NCBI GenBank assembly: GCA_020852595.1
Contig: JADZAK010000221.1
Location: 1 to 35,967 of the forward strand
Direction of reading: 5' to 3'
DNA: 35,967 nt
Source of the DNA: Rhodospirillaceae bacterium
GTDB taxonomy: Bacteria; Pseudomonadota; Alphaproteobacteria; Rhodospirillales; Rhodospirillaceae
The notes under the pieces were generated by a model. It was not told the DNA's origin. It searched no databases and saw only the letters and a list, made by a program, of their open reading frames with translations. Shown piece after piece: positions 1 to 7,418 of the stretch; positions within the stretch are counted from its first letter, which is position 1; every line of letters begins with the position of its first letter. The translations under genes and the position numbers were made by a program.

Positions 1-2
1 CG

Positions 3-116
3 ATGTGGAAGATCGTCGCCTGCGGTCTCATCATCGCGGGGCTGGGTTTCAATACCCTCTGGCCGCGATTAGCAAAAGTGGGCACCGGTTTTGCGGCCAG
101 TCGCGGCCAAACCTAA
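3..116 (+). CDS. Short hydrophobic ORF (37 aa), or the 3' end of a gene truncated by the window edge
   Basis: An ATG two bases into the window opens 37 codons. Residues 1-20 form one hydrophobic segment (begins MWKIVACGLIIAGLGF). The second half (from about residue 20) is encoded inside a palindromic repeat at 61-108, so this C-terminus is probably repeat-derived rather than conserved. The window edge hides any upstream sequence, so this may be the tail of a longer membrane protein. I do not recognise it. No function is assigned. Confidence 0.3.
   Translation: MWKIVACGLIIAGLGFNTLWPRLAKVGTGFAASRGQT
61..108. repeat. Palindromic intergenic repeat, copy 1
   Basis: Outer arms GGCCGCGA (61-68) and TCGCGGCC (101-108) pair perfectly. 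An inner stem GCAAAA (72-77)/TTTTGC (89-94) encloses the loop GTGGGCACCGG. The core AAAAGTG-N6-CGGTTTT is shared with copies at 12828-12876 and 14161-14207, while the outer arms differ between copies but stay self-complementary. This indicates a mobile or formerly mobile structured repeat family. Confidence 0.75.
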
Positions 117-123
117 AGAATCA

Positions 124-152
124 GGATTGATCCGATGATATCGGATCAATCC
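124..152. promoter_or_regulatory. Perfect 13-bp inverted repeat upstream of chrA
   Basis: GGATTGATCCGAT (124-136) and its exact reverse complement (140-152) are separated by GAT. The dyad lies 52 bp before the chrA start and has no T-run, so it looks more like an operator or mRNA leader hairpin than a terminator. The 10-mer GGCCGCGATT occurs at 61-70 and right after the dyad at 153-162. Its first nine bases recur at 198-206, overlapping the chrA ATG. The function is inferred. Confidence 0.5.
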
Positions 153-204
153 GGCCGCGATTCTTCACGCCGAAAGTCCTCGCGACCTCGTAAGATCGGC
201 CGCG

Positions 205-1407
205 ATGGCTGATCACGTCTCCTCCGCGACCTCCGAGAAACCCGCTTCCGCGCTTGAAGTGTTCCTCGTCTTTTTGAAACTCGGGCTCACATCCTTCGGC
301 GGTCCGGTCGCGCACCTCGGGTATTTCAACGACGAGTTCGTCGCGCGCCGCAAATGGCTCACCGCAGCGGCCTACGCCGAGATCGTCGCCCTCTGCCAAT
401 TCCTGCCCGGCCCCGCCAGCAGTCAGACCGGCATGATGATCGGCCTCAGCCGAGCGCGGCTTCCGGGCGCGCTCGCCGCCTGGCTCGGCTTCACCCTGCC
501 GTCGGCGCTCCTGCTCGCCGGTTTTGCCTACGGCGCGGCCACCCTCGGCGATCTCACCAACGCCCCCTGGCTGCATGGCTTGAAGATCGCCGCCGTCGCC
601 GTGGTCGCTCAGGCCATCATCGGCATGTCCCGCAGCCTGTGTCCCGATGTCCCGCGCATCCTGTTCGCCGTCCTCGCGGCCGCCATCGCGATTTTCATGC
701 CGACGGCTCTCGGACAAATCGGCGTCCTTATCCTTGGCGGCCTGCTTGGACTCTTGATCCTGAAGTCCGCGCCCGGCGCCGCGTTGCCTGACCTTCCCGC
801 CGCCCTCTCGAAACCGGCGTCCATCGCCGCGCTCATGCTGTTCGTCGCGCTGCTCGTGGCGCTGCCGCTCGCGGGGGCGTCCGATGGCTTGCTGCTGCGC
901 CTCTTCGACAGCTTCTATCGCTCCGGGGCCCTGGTGTTCGGCGGCGGCCATGTGGTGCTGCCGCTGCTCCAGCGCGAAGTCATCCCGCCCGGCCTCATCG
1001 ATCCCGAGATGTTCCTCGCGGGTTACGGCGCGGCCCAGGCCGTGCCCGGCCCGCTGTTCACCTTCGCCGCGTTCCTTGGGACCGCGATCGCGGGCGGATG
1101 GGGCGCGCTCGTCTGCACCCTCGCGATCTTCCTGCCGTCGTTCCTGCTCGTCATCGGCGTGCTTCCGTTCTGGAATAGCCTGCGCCGTCGCTCCGGCGCC
1201 CGCGCCGCGCTCCAGGGCATCAATGCCGTGGTGGTGGGTCTGCTCGCGGCCGCCTTCGCGACCCTCATCGTGCCCACGGGGATCACGAGTGGCATCGATG
1301 CGGGGATCGCGGCGGTCTTGCTCGTGCTGCTGGTCGTGGTCCGCGCGCCGTCATGGCTCATCGTCGCGCTCGGCGCGGCGGCCTCCGCGGCGGCGGCGCT
1401 CGTCTAA
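205..1407 (+). CDS. chrA: Chromate efflux transporter ChrA (long-chain CHR family)
   Basis: This 400-aa polytopic inner-membrane protein has two tandem CHR domains. The first carries LGLTSFGGP (about 26-34) and CQFLPGP. The second carries VFGGGH (about 243) and QAVPGP (about 275-281). These are the signature motifs of the chromate ion transporter family, which exports chromate or sulfate-like oxyanions. The length fits the usual bidomain form of about 400 residues. No chrB regulator is adjacent; the only visible candidate for control is the perfect dyad at 124-152. The gene is monocistronic, with a hairpin 6 nt after the stop. Family assignment is firm; chromate as the physiological substrate follows from the family. 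Confidence 0.95.
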   Translation: MADHVSSATSEKPASALEVFLVFLKLGLTSFGGPVAHLGYFNDEFVARRKWLTAAAYAEIVALCQFLPGPASSQTGMMIGLSRARLPGALAAWLGFTLPSALLLAGFAYGAATLGDLTNAPWLHGLKIAAVAVVAQAIIGMSRSLCPDVPRILFAVLAAAIAIFMPTALGQIGVLILGGLLGLLILKSAPGAALPDLPAALSKPASIAALMLFVALLVALPLAGASDGLLLRLFDSFYRSGALVFGGGHVVLPLLQREVIPPGLIDPEMFLAGYGAAQAVPGPLFTFAAFLGTAIAGGWGALVCTLAIFLPSFLLVIGVLPFWNSLRRRSGARAALQGINAVVVGLLAAAFATLIVPTGITSGIDAGIAAVLLVLLVVVRAPSWLIVALGAAASAAAALV

Positions 1408-1413
1408 CGAATC

Positions 1414-1444
1414 GCACCAAAAATCGCAGTGCGATTTTTGGTGC
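1414..1444. terminator. Long perfect hairpin behind chrA, possible terminator
   Basis: GCACCAAAAATCGCA (1414-1428) and its exact reverse complement (1430-1444) are separated by one base. The structure begins 6 nt after the chrA stop and has a T-run within the 3' arm. No T-run follows it, so it is either an atypical (possibly bidirectional) terminator or a transcript-stabilising hairpin. Beyond it, 1445-1737 holds no convincing gene, only a 15-bp tandem duplication at 1588-1617. Confidence 0.45.
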
Positions 1445-1587
1445 CGCCGACTGACGAGGAGGCCCCGGAGGGGTGGCTCAGCAAGCGACTCGCCCGAAAA
1501 TTTCCGCGAACCGCTTGGTCCAACACAGAAATACCGGTCAGGTGTCGCCAGTCGCCGGTGTCGCCGGATTTTTTTAGGGGGCGCCGT

Positions 1588-1617
1588 CCACACCGCTCAA
1601 GCCCACACCGCTCAAGC
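1588..1617. repeat. 15-bp tandem duplication
   Basis: The unit CCACACCGCTCAAGC occurs twice back to back (1588-1602 and 1603-1617) in the non-coding stretch between chrA and the convergent lipoprotein gene. No gene is apparent around it. Confidence 0.7.
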
Positions 1618-1737
1618 GATGTGATGAAGGCGCTGTTGAAGCTGATCGCCGCACGCAGGACTCACGCCCTACCCATCCAAAAAAGCTGGACGTCGCATGA
1701 TGTCGCACGCGAGAAATGCACGCCGCATCGCTCGTCT

Positions 1738-2583
1738 CTACTGGCTCGGCGGTGTCACCGGTTCAGATGTCGCTTCCGCGACCGGTTCAGACGTTGCTTC
1801 CGCGACCGGCTCGGACGCCGCGGCGTCCGCCACCGGTTCCGACGCGGCTTCGACGGCCGCCGCCGCCGGCTTATCCAGCAGCACCCCCGACAGCGGGATC
1901 TGCATCGTCACGGCGTTCAGCAGTTTTTCCTCGAAGGGCTCGGGACGCAGCGCCGGCGCCGGCTCTTCCGTCGCCGCCACCACCTTCACGTCCTTCGCGT
2001 CCTCGGTCTTCGGCTGCACCGTCACGCCGGGCGGCAGCGACAGCACCACTTCCACCTTCACCGGCTCGGCCTTGGCTTCTTTCTTTTCCGGCACGTCCAC
2101 CGGCGCGGCGGCCAGCTTCGGCTCCTGCGGCACCGAGTAGTCGGGCACCACGCGGGCCTGCGGGCCCATGATCACCAGCACGCGCTGGGCCAGGGCGAGC
2201 GGCGCGGCTTCGCGCTGCGTCACCGACAGCATGTCGCCGTTCTCCTTGCGGATGATGTATTCCCAGCCCGTGGTATCGCGCGCGGCATGTTCCAGCGCAT
2301 TGCCGAGCATGCCGCCGACGGTGGTGCCGCCCACGGCCACGAGGGCCGAGTTCGCGTATTCGGCGCCGAGCACGCCGCCGACCGCGCCGCCGGCCACCGC
2401 GCCGATGCTGCCGTTGGCGCTGATATTCACTTCGCGGTAGCCGATGACGGTGCCTTGCTCGACCTTATTGGCGAGCTGAACGGCGTTGCTGGAGTAAGTG
2501 TTCGGCGAGAAGGCGTTGCTCGCGCACCCGCCGAGCGCGAGCAGAGCCGTCGCCACAAGCGGGAAAGATTTCAAAACATACAT
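1738..2583 (-). CDS. SlyB-like glycine-zipper outer-membrane lipoprotein with acidic repeat tail
   Basis: The 281-aa precursor has an N-terminal signal with lipobox LGGC (Cys20). It is followed by a VxxGxVIGYREV-type segment and a glycine-zipper region (about 60-96, alternating G/A with GAVAGGAVGGVLGA). This is the Pcp/SlyB '2TM glycine zipper' lipoprotein pattern, linked to envelope integrity. After the SlyB-like core (to about residue 150) there is an unusual Ala/Glu/Pro/Lys-rich extension. It ends in imperfect repeats of EPVA(D/E)A, encoded by a degenerate 24-27-bp tandem repeat. The start is supported by a purine-rich GAGGGGG before the ATG. The family is likely; the role of the tail is unknown. 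Confidence 0.8.
   Translation of the reverse strand: MYVLKSFPLVATALLALGGCASNAFSPNTYSSNAVQLANKVEQGTVIGYREVNISANGSIGAVAGGAVGGVLGAEYANSALVAVGGTTVGGMLGNALEHAARDTTGWEYIIRKENGDMLSVTQREAAPLALAQRVLVIMGPQARVVPDYSVPQEPKLAAAPVDVPEKKEAKAEPVKVEVVLSLPPGVTVQPKTEDAKDVKVVAATEEPAPALRPEPFEEKLLNAVTMQIPLSGVLLDKPAAAAVEAASEPVADAAASEPVAEATSEPVAEATSEPVTPPSQ
1757..1855. repeat. Degenerate 24-27-bp coding tandem repeat
   Basis: Four consecutive units (1757-1780, 1781-1804, 1805-1831, 1832-1855) each begin ACCGG(T/C)TC. Read on the minus strand they encode the Ser-Glu-Pro-Val-Ala-type repeats at the C-terminus of the lipoprotein. Copy number may vary between strains. Confidence 0.7.
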
Positions 2584-2832
2584 CGGAGTTTCCCCCTCTC
2601 GTCATCGACATCATCGAAGTCGTATTAAGCGGCACTTCGTACAATCGGTGACGTTAAAAAGTGTCAACATTCCGGTCGCGCGGAAAAAGTGATGACCGCT
2701 GCGCGCGTCGTCGTGGCTTCGCGCACTTTGCACACGAAGTGTCACGGTATTTCGCCGATGTGGCGATAATGAGACGAATGACAACCGAGTGTGGCGAAAC
2801 TATGCCGGCGCCGGCTGCGCTCTACCGCGGCG

Positions 2833-3384
2833 CTAGTTGCCGGCGGTCGTGGCCTGATCCGAGAAGACGAGCGTGTAGGTGGACAGCATGCGAATCACGC
2901 CTTCGGTGATGTGCTTGGACGAAAGGGTCACGCCGGTGATGTTCTCGATGTCGCCCTTGAGGCGCAGCTCGCCGTCCTTCTTGCCTTTGAACTGGGCGCG
3001 CCATTCCGGCAGGCGCACCTTCGAATAAAGCTCCCAGCACTCCATGACCTCGATGCCCTTCACTTCGCCCTTCGGGCTGAGCGCGAGGCCGTAATAGACG
3101 GTGTCGTCCTTTCCGAGCACATGGTCGACGAAGAACCAGTCGCCGTTCGAGGCCTTCCACGCACGCACCTTGCGATCCCGCAGTTCGATGCCGCTGAACT
3201 CGCGGATGTCGCGCATCTGCTTGTCGGTCAAGAGGCGGAAGTCCTCGGTGAAAGTCGTGCCCTTGGGGAACAGCAGCCCCTGGGCCTGTTCGGCCGTCAA
3301 ATATTGCGCGCCCGCCAGGGCCGGCTCGGCGGCGCCCGCGGCGGCGATGATCGCGGCCGGGAAAAGGAGGAACTTGCTACGCAT
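2833..3384 (-). CDS. Exported FMN-binding domain protein (covalent flavinylation candidate)
   Basis: This 183-aa protein has a Sec signal peptide at about 1-24 (ends PALA). The C-terminal FMN_bind-type domain carries T-G-V-T-L-S-S at 150-156, matching the core S/T-G-A-T motif in which the last Thr (here T153) receives FMN from ApbE. The usual Ala is Val here. The protein is predicted to be a periplasmic one-electron carrier. It is the last gene of a minus-strand unit with a cytochrome-b-like membrane protein (gap 58 nt) and apbE, which supports its being the flavinylated substrate. Redox partner and electron donor are not identifiable. Downstream, 2584-2832 holds no gene, only the self-complementary 12-mer GCCGGCGCCGGC near 2804. 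Confidence 0.8.
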   Translation of the reverse strand: MRSKFLLFPAAIIAAAGAAEPALAGAQYLTAEQAQGLLFPKGTTFTEDFRLLTDKQMRDIREFSGIELRDRKVRAWKASNGDWFFVDHVLGKDDTVYYGLALSPKGEVKGIEVMECWELYSKVRLPEWRAQFKGKKDGELRLKGDIENITGVTLSSKHITEGVIRMLSTYTLVFSDQATTAGN

Positions 3385-3442
3385 GGTTTAAACCTATCAC
3401 AGCTCGGTTTGCCGGCTCATCACTAACCTGTCAGCGGACGCG

Positions 3443-3904
3443 CTAACCGCCCTTGGCTTTTGACTTGGACAGCCAATGAATGAAGAAGACCGCGATCGAG
3501 GCCAGGCCCAGACCCCAGTGGATGATCGAGGTATAGGCCTTCCAGTCCTCGTTGATCATGTAGATGTAATAGAGGGCATAACCCGAGATCGTGAGGACGA
3601 AGAAGAAGCCCGCGAGGGTGCCGCCCGACCAGCGCCGCCAGTCGGCGTTCCAGCCGCGCAGGATATGCACGCCCCATAAGAGCCCGAGAATGCCCACGGC
3701 GAAGAACGAAGCGCCCGCGTGAATGACCTTCCACCAGGGTTCCAGCGGATGAGTTTCAGGGCCGAAGCGGCCTTCGCTGGCCATGAAATAGTGATAGATC
3801 AGCCAGAGGACGCCCGTGATCCAGGTCACGAAGGAAACGCCATAAACCGTCCAGCGGCGGGTCCGTGGCAACTTCAACGGGCCGCGTTCAACTCTCTCGC
3901 TCAT
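3443..3904 (-). CDS. Four-helix membrane protein, cytochrome-b-like, of the flavin electron-transfer unit
   Basis: The 153-aa protein has four predicted transmembrane helices (about 20-40, 60-82, 96-117, 125-146). Helix 2 carries His62 and His80; helix 4 carries His129 and His143. Spacings of 18 and 14 residues suit bis-His b-heme ligation. It resembles the small cytochrome-b/DUF4405-like or PepSY-like proteins that accompany ApbE and FMN-binding proteins. By context it would pass electrons through the inner membrane to the exported flavoprotein. It lies between apbE (16-nt gap) and the FMN-binding gene on the same strand. Heme binding is inferred from His placement; the exact family is uncertain. 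Confidence 0.7.
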   Translation of the reverse strand: MSERVERGPLKLPRTRRWTVYGVSFVTWITGVLWLIYHYFMASEGRFGPETHPLEPWWKVIHAGASFFAVGILGLLWGVHILRGWNADWRRWSGGTLAGFFFVLTISGYALYYIYMINEDWKAYTSIIHWGLGLASIAVFFIHWLSKSKAKGG

Positions 3905-3920
3905 GCAGCTAAAAATCCCC

Positions 3921-4793
3921 CTAGGCCCCCAACGTCACCCACCCGGCGCCAGGGGCATAGAAATAGGCGATTGCGCCGAAATGGCCAAGGACTGGTTCGG
4001 CGTCCGGTCCCGCGCCCAGCACAACCTTGGTGAGGGCGTCGGCGGTCAGGCAATCGGGGGCCGCCACCGAGACAAAACTGTCGGCGCCGACGCTGATTCC
4101 CCGGCGTCCCACATGCGGGCCGACAAGCCCATCCTGGAATGATTTTAAGTGCTCGCGGCCGCTGCTGCTGGCCAGCGCGCCGTCCTCGATCTCGATCACC
4201 GGCACGGTGTCCATTTCAATCGCCGTGCGCAGCCGTACTGATTCGGCATGCGGGCCCGCCACACGCAGATCGCCCCCGGCATTCACATAGACTTGAACGT
4301 CGTCTGTTAAGCCCATCGCCGCCACGGCCTGGTCCACCGCAAAGCCCTTGGCGATCCCGCCGAGGTCGATCCACAGCGGTTTGCGGAAACGCACGCGGTT
4401 TTGGTCCTCCAGCACGATGTCTTTCCACGACCCGTCGGAGGGAGACGGCGCGCCCTCGGGCGCGGGCAAAAAGCCCCAGGTGACCAGCCGCGCGCCGGCG
4501 GTGATGTCGAACAGACCGTCGCTGCGCGCCGAGAATTCCAAGGCGCGGCGCAGGACTTCAAACGTGCGCGGATCGACCGTCACCGTTTGCGCGGCGGCGT
4601 CGCGGTTCAGGCGGCTCACATCGCTCGCATGTTCATGAAAGCTCATCAGCCGATGGATCTCGGCCACCGCCGCGAACCCTCTGTCGATGGCCGCGTTCGC
4701 CGCATCGCTCTCGCCAAGCTCGGCGCGGATTTCCACCAGCGTTCCAAGCAGCGGTTTCGCGCGCGTGATTTTGTGCGGGATGTGCGGCGGCAT
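3921..4793 (-). CDS. apbE: FAD:protein FMN transferase ApbE
   Basis: This 290-aa protein shows the ApbE landmarks in order: MSFHEHASDVSRLN (about 50-63), DITAGARLVTWGF (96-108), DLGGIAKGFAVD (143-154), VNAGGDLRVAG (170-180), ASSSGREH (208-215) and the Mg-site region APDCLTADALTKV (245-257). The enzyme cleaves FAD and attaches FMN to Thr or Ser of target proteins; the probable target is the FMN-binding protein two genes downstream. No signal peptide or lipobox is visible after the first possible start, although ApbE normally acts outside the cytoplasm. The reading frame is open and hydrophobic just upstream (encoding about SLFFLANL) but lacks ATG, GTG or TTG. Confidence 0.95.
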   Translation of the reverse strand: MPPHIPHKITRAKPLLGTLVEIRAELGESDAANAAIDRGFAAVAEIHRLMSFHEHASDVSRLNRDAAAQTVTVDPRTFEVLRRALEFSARSDGLFDITAGARLVTWGFLPAPEGAPSPSDGSWKDIVLEDQNRVRFRKPLWIDLGGIAKGFAVDQAVAAMGLTDDVQVYVNAGGDLRVAGPHAESVRLRTAIEMDTVPVIEIEDGALASSSGREHLKSFQDGLVGPHVGRRGISVGADSFVSVAAPDCLTADALTKVVLGAGPDAEPVLGHFGAIAYFYAPGAGWVTLGA

Positions 4794-4849
4794 GGCGCTA
4801 GAATATGGGCCTCGACCCGCCTTTGGAAGATTGGCCAGGAAAAATAGAG

Positions 4850-5488
4850 ATGTACCAGCCCGCTCATTTCGTCGAGCCGCGTCTCACCGTGAAACACGAT
4901 CTCATCCGGGCTTATCCGTTCGGGCTCACGATCTCCGTCGAAGCCGGCTTGCCCGTCGCGAACGCCATTCCGTTCGTGCTCGATGCCGGCGCGGGTTCTC
5001 TTGGCGTGCTGCGGGGTCATGTGGCCCGCTCCAATCCGCAGTGGCAGGGCTTTCAGGCATCGCCCGATGCTTTGGCCGTGTTTCAAGGCCCGCATACCTA
5101 CATCACGCCGTCCTGGTATCAGACCAAGCGTGAAACCGGCAAAGCCGTGCCGACGTGGAACTACATCATGGTCCAGGCGCGGGGCAGAATGCGGGTGATC
5201 GAGGATCGGGACTGGCTGCTCGCCCAAGTCACGGCGCTCACCGATACGCATGAAGGCCCGCGTGCAGAGCCGTGGCGTGTGACCGATGCGCCGGCGTCCT
5301 ATCTCGATGCCATGTTGAAGGGGATCGTCGGCCTGGAGCTTGAGATCACGTCGCTCGACGGCAAATGGAAGGTCAGCCAGAACCGCTCGCGCGAGGATGT
5401 GAGCGGGGTGATCGACGGCCTCGGAGCGCAGGATCATCCGCACGCGCAAGAGCTCGCGAAGCTCGCCCGCGAACGCCTACCGGATTAA
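4850..5488 (+). CDS. PaiB-like FMN-binding negative regulator family protein
   Basis: The 212-aa protein starts MYQPAHF, the diagnostic beginning of the PaiB family, and continues with FGLTISV, NAIPFVLD, GPHTYITPSWY and PTWNY, all hallmarks of the family. I chose the ATG at 4850 over the upstream in-frame ATG at 4805 because the family begins with MY-x-P-x-H-F and AGGAAAA precedes it. PaiB proteins have an FMN-binding split-barrel fold and are annotated as negative transcriptional regulators, though direct DNA binding is poorly established. The gene is divergent from apbE (56-nt gap), so it may share control with the flavin unit. It overlaps the convergent DUF4169 gene by 4 nt. Confidence 0.9.
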   Translation: MYQPAHFVEPRLTVKHDLIRAYPFGLTISVEAGLPVANAIPFVLDAGAGSLGVLRGHVARSNPQWQGFQASPDALAVFQGPHTYITPSWYQTKRETGKAVPTWNYIMVQARGRMRVIEDRDWLLAQVTALTDTHEGPRAEPWRVTDAPASYLDAMLKGIVGLELEITSLDGKWKVSQNRSREDVSGVIDGLGAQDHPHAQELAKLARERLPD

Positions 5489-5661
5489 TCCTCGAGCTTG
5501 GTTTGATCGAGATGGCGCGCGGAGATGTCCTTGACCTTTGTGTCTCTTTCTTTCTCGCCTTTGGTGCGTCCGAACTTGGCGCGGTTCTCGGCGGCTTTGT
5601 TTTCTGCGTCTTTGCGCGCTTTCTGTTTGCGCGCGGTCCGCAGGTTGACGATGTCGGCCAT
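5485..5661 (-). CDS. DUF4169 family small protein
   Basis: A 58-aa highly charged protein begins MADIVNLRTARKQKARKD and contains AAENRAKFGRTKGEK, the typical DUF4169 pattern of alphaproteobacteria. It has no membrane segment and is probably helical and cytosolic. Its ATG shares one base with the chvG stop (TGATG), so it is probably translationally coupled to the histidine kinase. At its 3' end it overlaps paiB by 4 nt. The family's function is unknown. The position is notable because in rhizobia the chvI-chvG pair is commonly followed by hprK and PTS genes, which are absent here. Confidence 0.9.
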   Translation of the reverse strand: MADIVNLRTARKQKARKDAENKAAENRAKFGRTKGEKERDTKVKDISARHLDQTKLED

Positions 5662-7376
5662 CAGTTCGCGGCGGGTAGAAGGACCACGAAGCGGGCGCCT
5701 TTGACGCGGCCGTCGTCGCCCACGATGTTCTCGGCGTAGATCTGGCCGCGGTGGCCTTCCACGATGGTCTTGGAGATCGAGAGTCCCAAACCCGAATGCG
5801 TGCCGAACTTCTCGCCTTCGGGGCGTTCGGAATAGAAACGCCCGAAGATCGCCGCTTCCTTGCCTTCCGGAAGACCCGGGCCCTGGTCCTCCACGGTCAC
5901 GATCACGTAGCGGCCTTGGCGTCCGGCCCGAATCGAAATGATGCCTTGGGGCGGGCTGAAGGAACTCGCGTTGCCGATGAGATTGCGGAACACCTGGCCG
6001 ATCCGGCTTTCGAGGCCGAAGACCGTGAGATCGCCTTTCTGCGCGGGGTCCTCGATCACCTGGGCGCGCGGCGCATCCGGATTGTCGTTGGCGTTCTGGA
6101 CTTCCGAGAGCGCCTGCACCAGCGGCTTGATCTTCACCGGGGACATCTCGGCGCGGGACATTTCCGCATCCAGGCGCGAAGCGTCCGAGATTTCCGAGAT
6201 CAGGCGGTCGAGGCGGGCCACGTCGTCCATGATGATGGACATCAGCCGCTTCTGTTGCTCGGGGTCCTTCACCCGGCCCACGGTCTCCACGGCGCTGCGC
6301 AGGCTCGTCAGCGGGTTCTTGATCTCATGGGCAACATCCGCGGCGAAATGTTCCGTGGCGTCCATGCGCCGCCACAGGGATTCGGTCATGTCGCGCAAGG
6401 CTTCGGACAGCTCGCCGATCTCGTCGTTGCGCTTGGAAAGGTCCGGGATGGTGTGCTGGCGGTTCTTGGAATCGCGCACCCGCTTGGCCGAGGTCGCAAG
6501 ACGCCTCACGGGACGCGCGATGGTGCCGGCGAGGAACAACGACGTGAGCACGGTGAGGGCCAGCACCCAGGCGAACATGCCGAGGATCGAGCCGCGCACC
6601 GCGAACATGCGCTTGTCCACGTTGCTGCCGTCGCGGGACACCAGCAGCGCGCCCACGATCTGTTTGTAGAACTGCACCGGCACGGCCACGGACAGGATTT
6701 TCTGGCCGTCGTTTCTGAGGCGCACCGAGCTGCCCGCTTCGCCCGCCTGCAGCGCGTTCATCACTTCCTTGATGTCCGGGCCGTTGGCGCGCATCTGGTC
6801 GTTGTAGGGCTCCAGCGTTCTATCGGCGGTCATACGGCCGATGGTCTTGTCGTAGACCATGTGCACGAAGCGCAGGACCTGGCTGCTCTCCATCGGCGGC
6901 AGGTCTTGCACTTGCACCTCGCCGCCGGGGCCTTGAAGCAAGCGCGAGTCCGCGAGGAGCTTGCCGTCGCGGTCGAACAATTGGGCGCGCAGGCGTGCAA
7001 TGGTGCCTTGGCGCCGAAGGAGCTGGCGCGCGGGATCCGGATCGATCACGCGCATCGCGCCTTCGGGCGTGAACAAGGGAATGGCGTCGGTGTCGGAAAT
7101 GATCACCGCGCCTTCGCCGATGGACGCGGCCATCAGCTCGCCTTGGGTGCGAAGCGCATCGAGCTCGGCGGCGATCAGCGTGTCCTCGTACTGATCGAGG
7201 AACAGAAGGCCGAGCACCAGGAGCACCGGAGCCGTCAGATTGACCGCAAGGATGCGCAACGTCAGCGGCGAGAAGATCCGGCGCAAGCGCCCCCGTTTGC
7301 CGGCCGCACCGTTCGCGTTGGCATCCATTCTCAAGCGTAGATCGTCAAGGCGAATGTCGCCGCCGTCGGCATTCAC
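5661..7376 (-). CDS. chvG: Sensor histidine kinase ChvG (ExoS)
   Basis: This 571-aa inner-membrane kinase has TM1 at about 39-60, a periplasmic sensing domain at about 61-260 and TM2 at about 262-285. A HAMP follows (285-335), then a HisKA with FAADVAHEIKNPLTSLRS (phospho-His350). The HATPase has N-box NLIGNASSFS, G1 EDQGPGLP and G2 HSGLGLSISK. Architecture and motifs match ChvG, which responds to acid or envelope stress and is held off by periplasmic ExoR in rhizobia; no exoR is in this window. It lies 42 nt downstream of chvI on the same strand and is coupled to the DUF4169 gene. There is a long N-terminal cytoplasmic leader of about 35 residues; a later start at Met17 is possible. Confidence 0.93.
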   Translation of the reverse strand: MNADGGDIRLDDLRLRMDANANGAAGKRGRLRRIFSPLTLRILAVNLTAPVLLVLGLLFLDQYEDTLIAAELDALRTQGELMAASIGEGAVIISDTDAIPLFTPEGAMRVIDPDPARQLLRRQGTIARLRAQLFDRDGKLLADSRLLQGPGGEVQVQDLPPMESSQVLRFVHMVYDKTIGRMTADRTLEPYNDQMRANGPDIKEVMNALQAGEAGSSVRLRNDGQKILSVAVPVQFYKQIVGALLVSRDGSNVDKRMFAVRGSILGMFAWVLALTVLTSLFLAGTIARPVRRLATSAKRVRDSKNRQHTIPDLSKRNDEIGELSEALRDMTESLWRRMDATEHFAADVAHEIKNPLTSLRSAVETVGRVKDPEQQKRLMSIIMDDVARLDRLISEISDASRLDAEMSRAEMSPVKIKPLVQALSEVQNANDNPDAPRAQVIEDPAQKGDLTVFGLESRIGQVFRNLIGNASSFSPPQGIISIRAGRQGRYVIVTVEDQGPGLPEGKEAAIFGRFYSERPEGEKFGTHSGLGLSISKTIVEGHRGQIYAENIVGDDGRVKGARFVVLLPAAN

Positions 7377-7418
7377 GGCCGAAAACTCCCGTTCATTTCC
7401 GGCCGTGTTTCGCGTGGT

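Noticed and set aside
1429-2628. A 399-codon plus-strand frame over the SlyB-like gene
   Set aside because: It is His/Arg-rich and antisense to a lipoprotein with a clear lipobox and glycine zipper.
5751-7340. A 529-codon plus-strand frame opposite chvG
   Set aside because: It is an antisense shadow of a well-supported histidine kinase, with biased composition (many His/Arg/Gly/Leu) and no recognisable domain.
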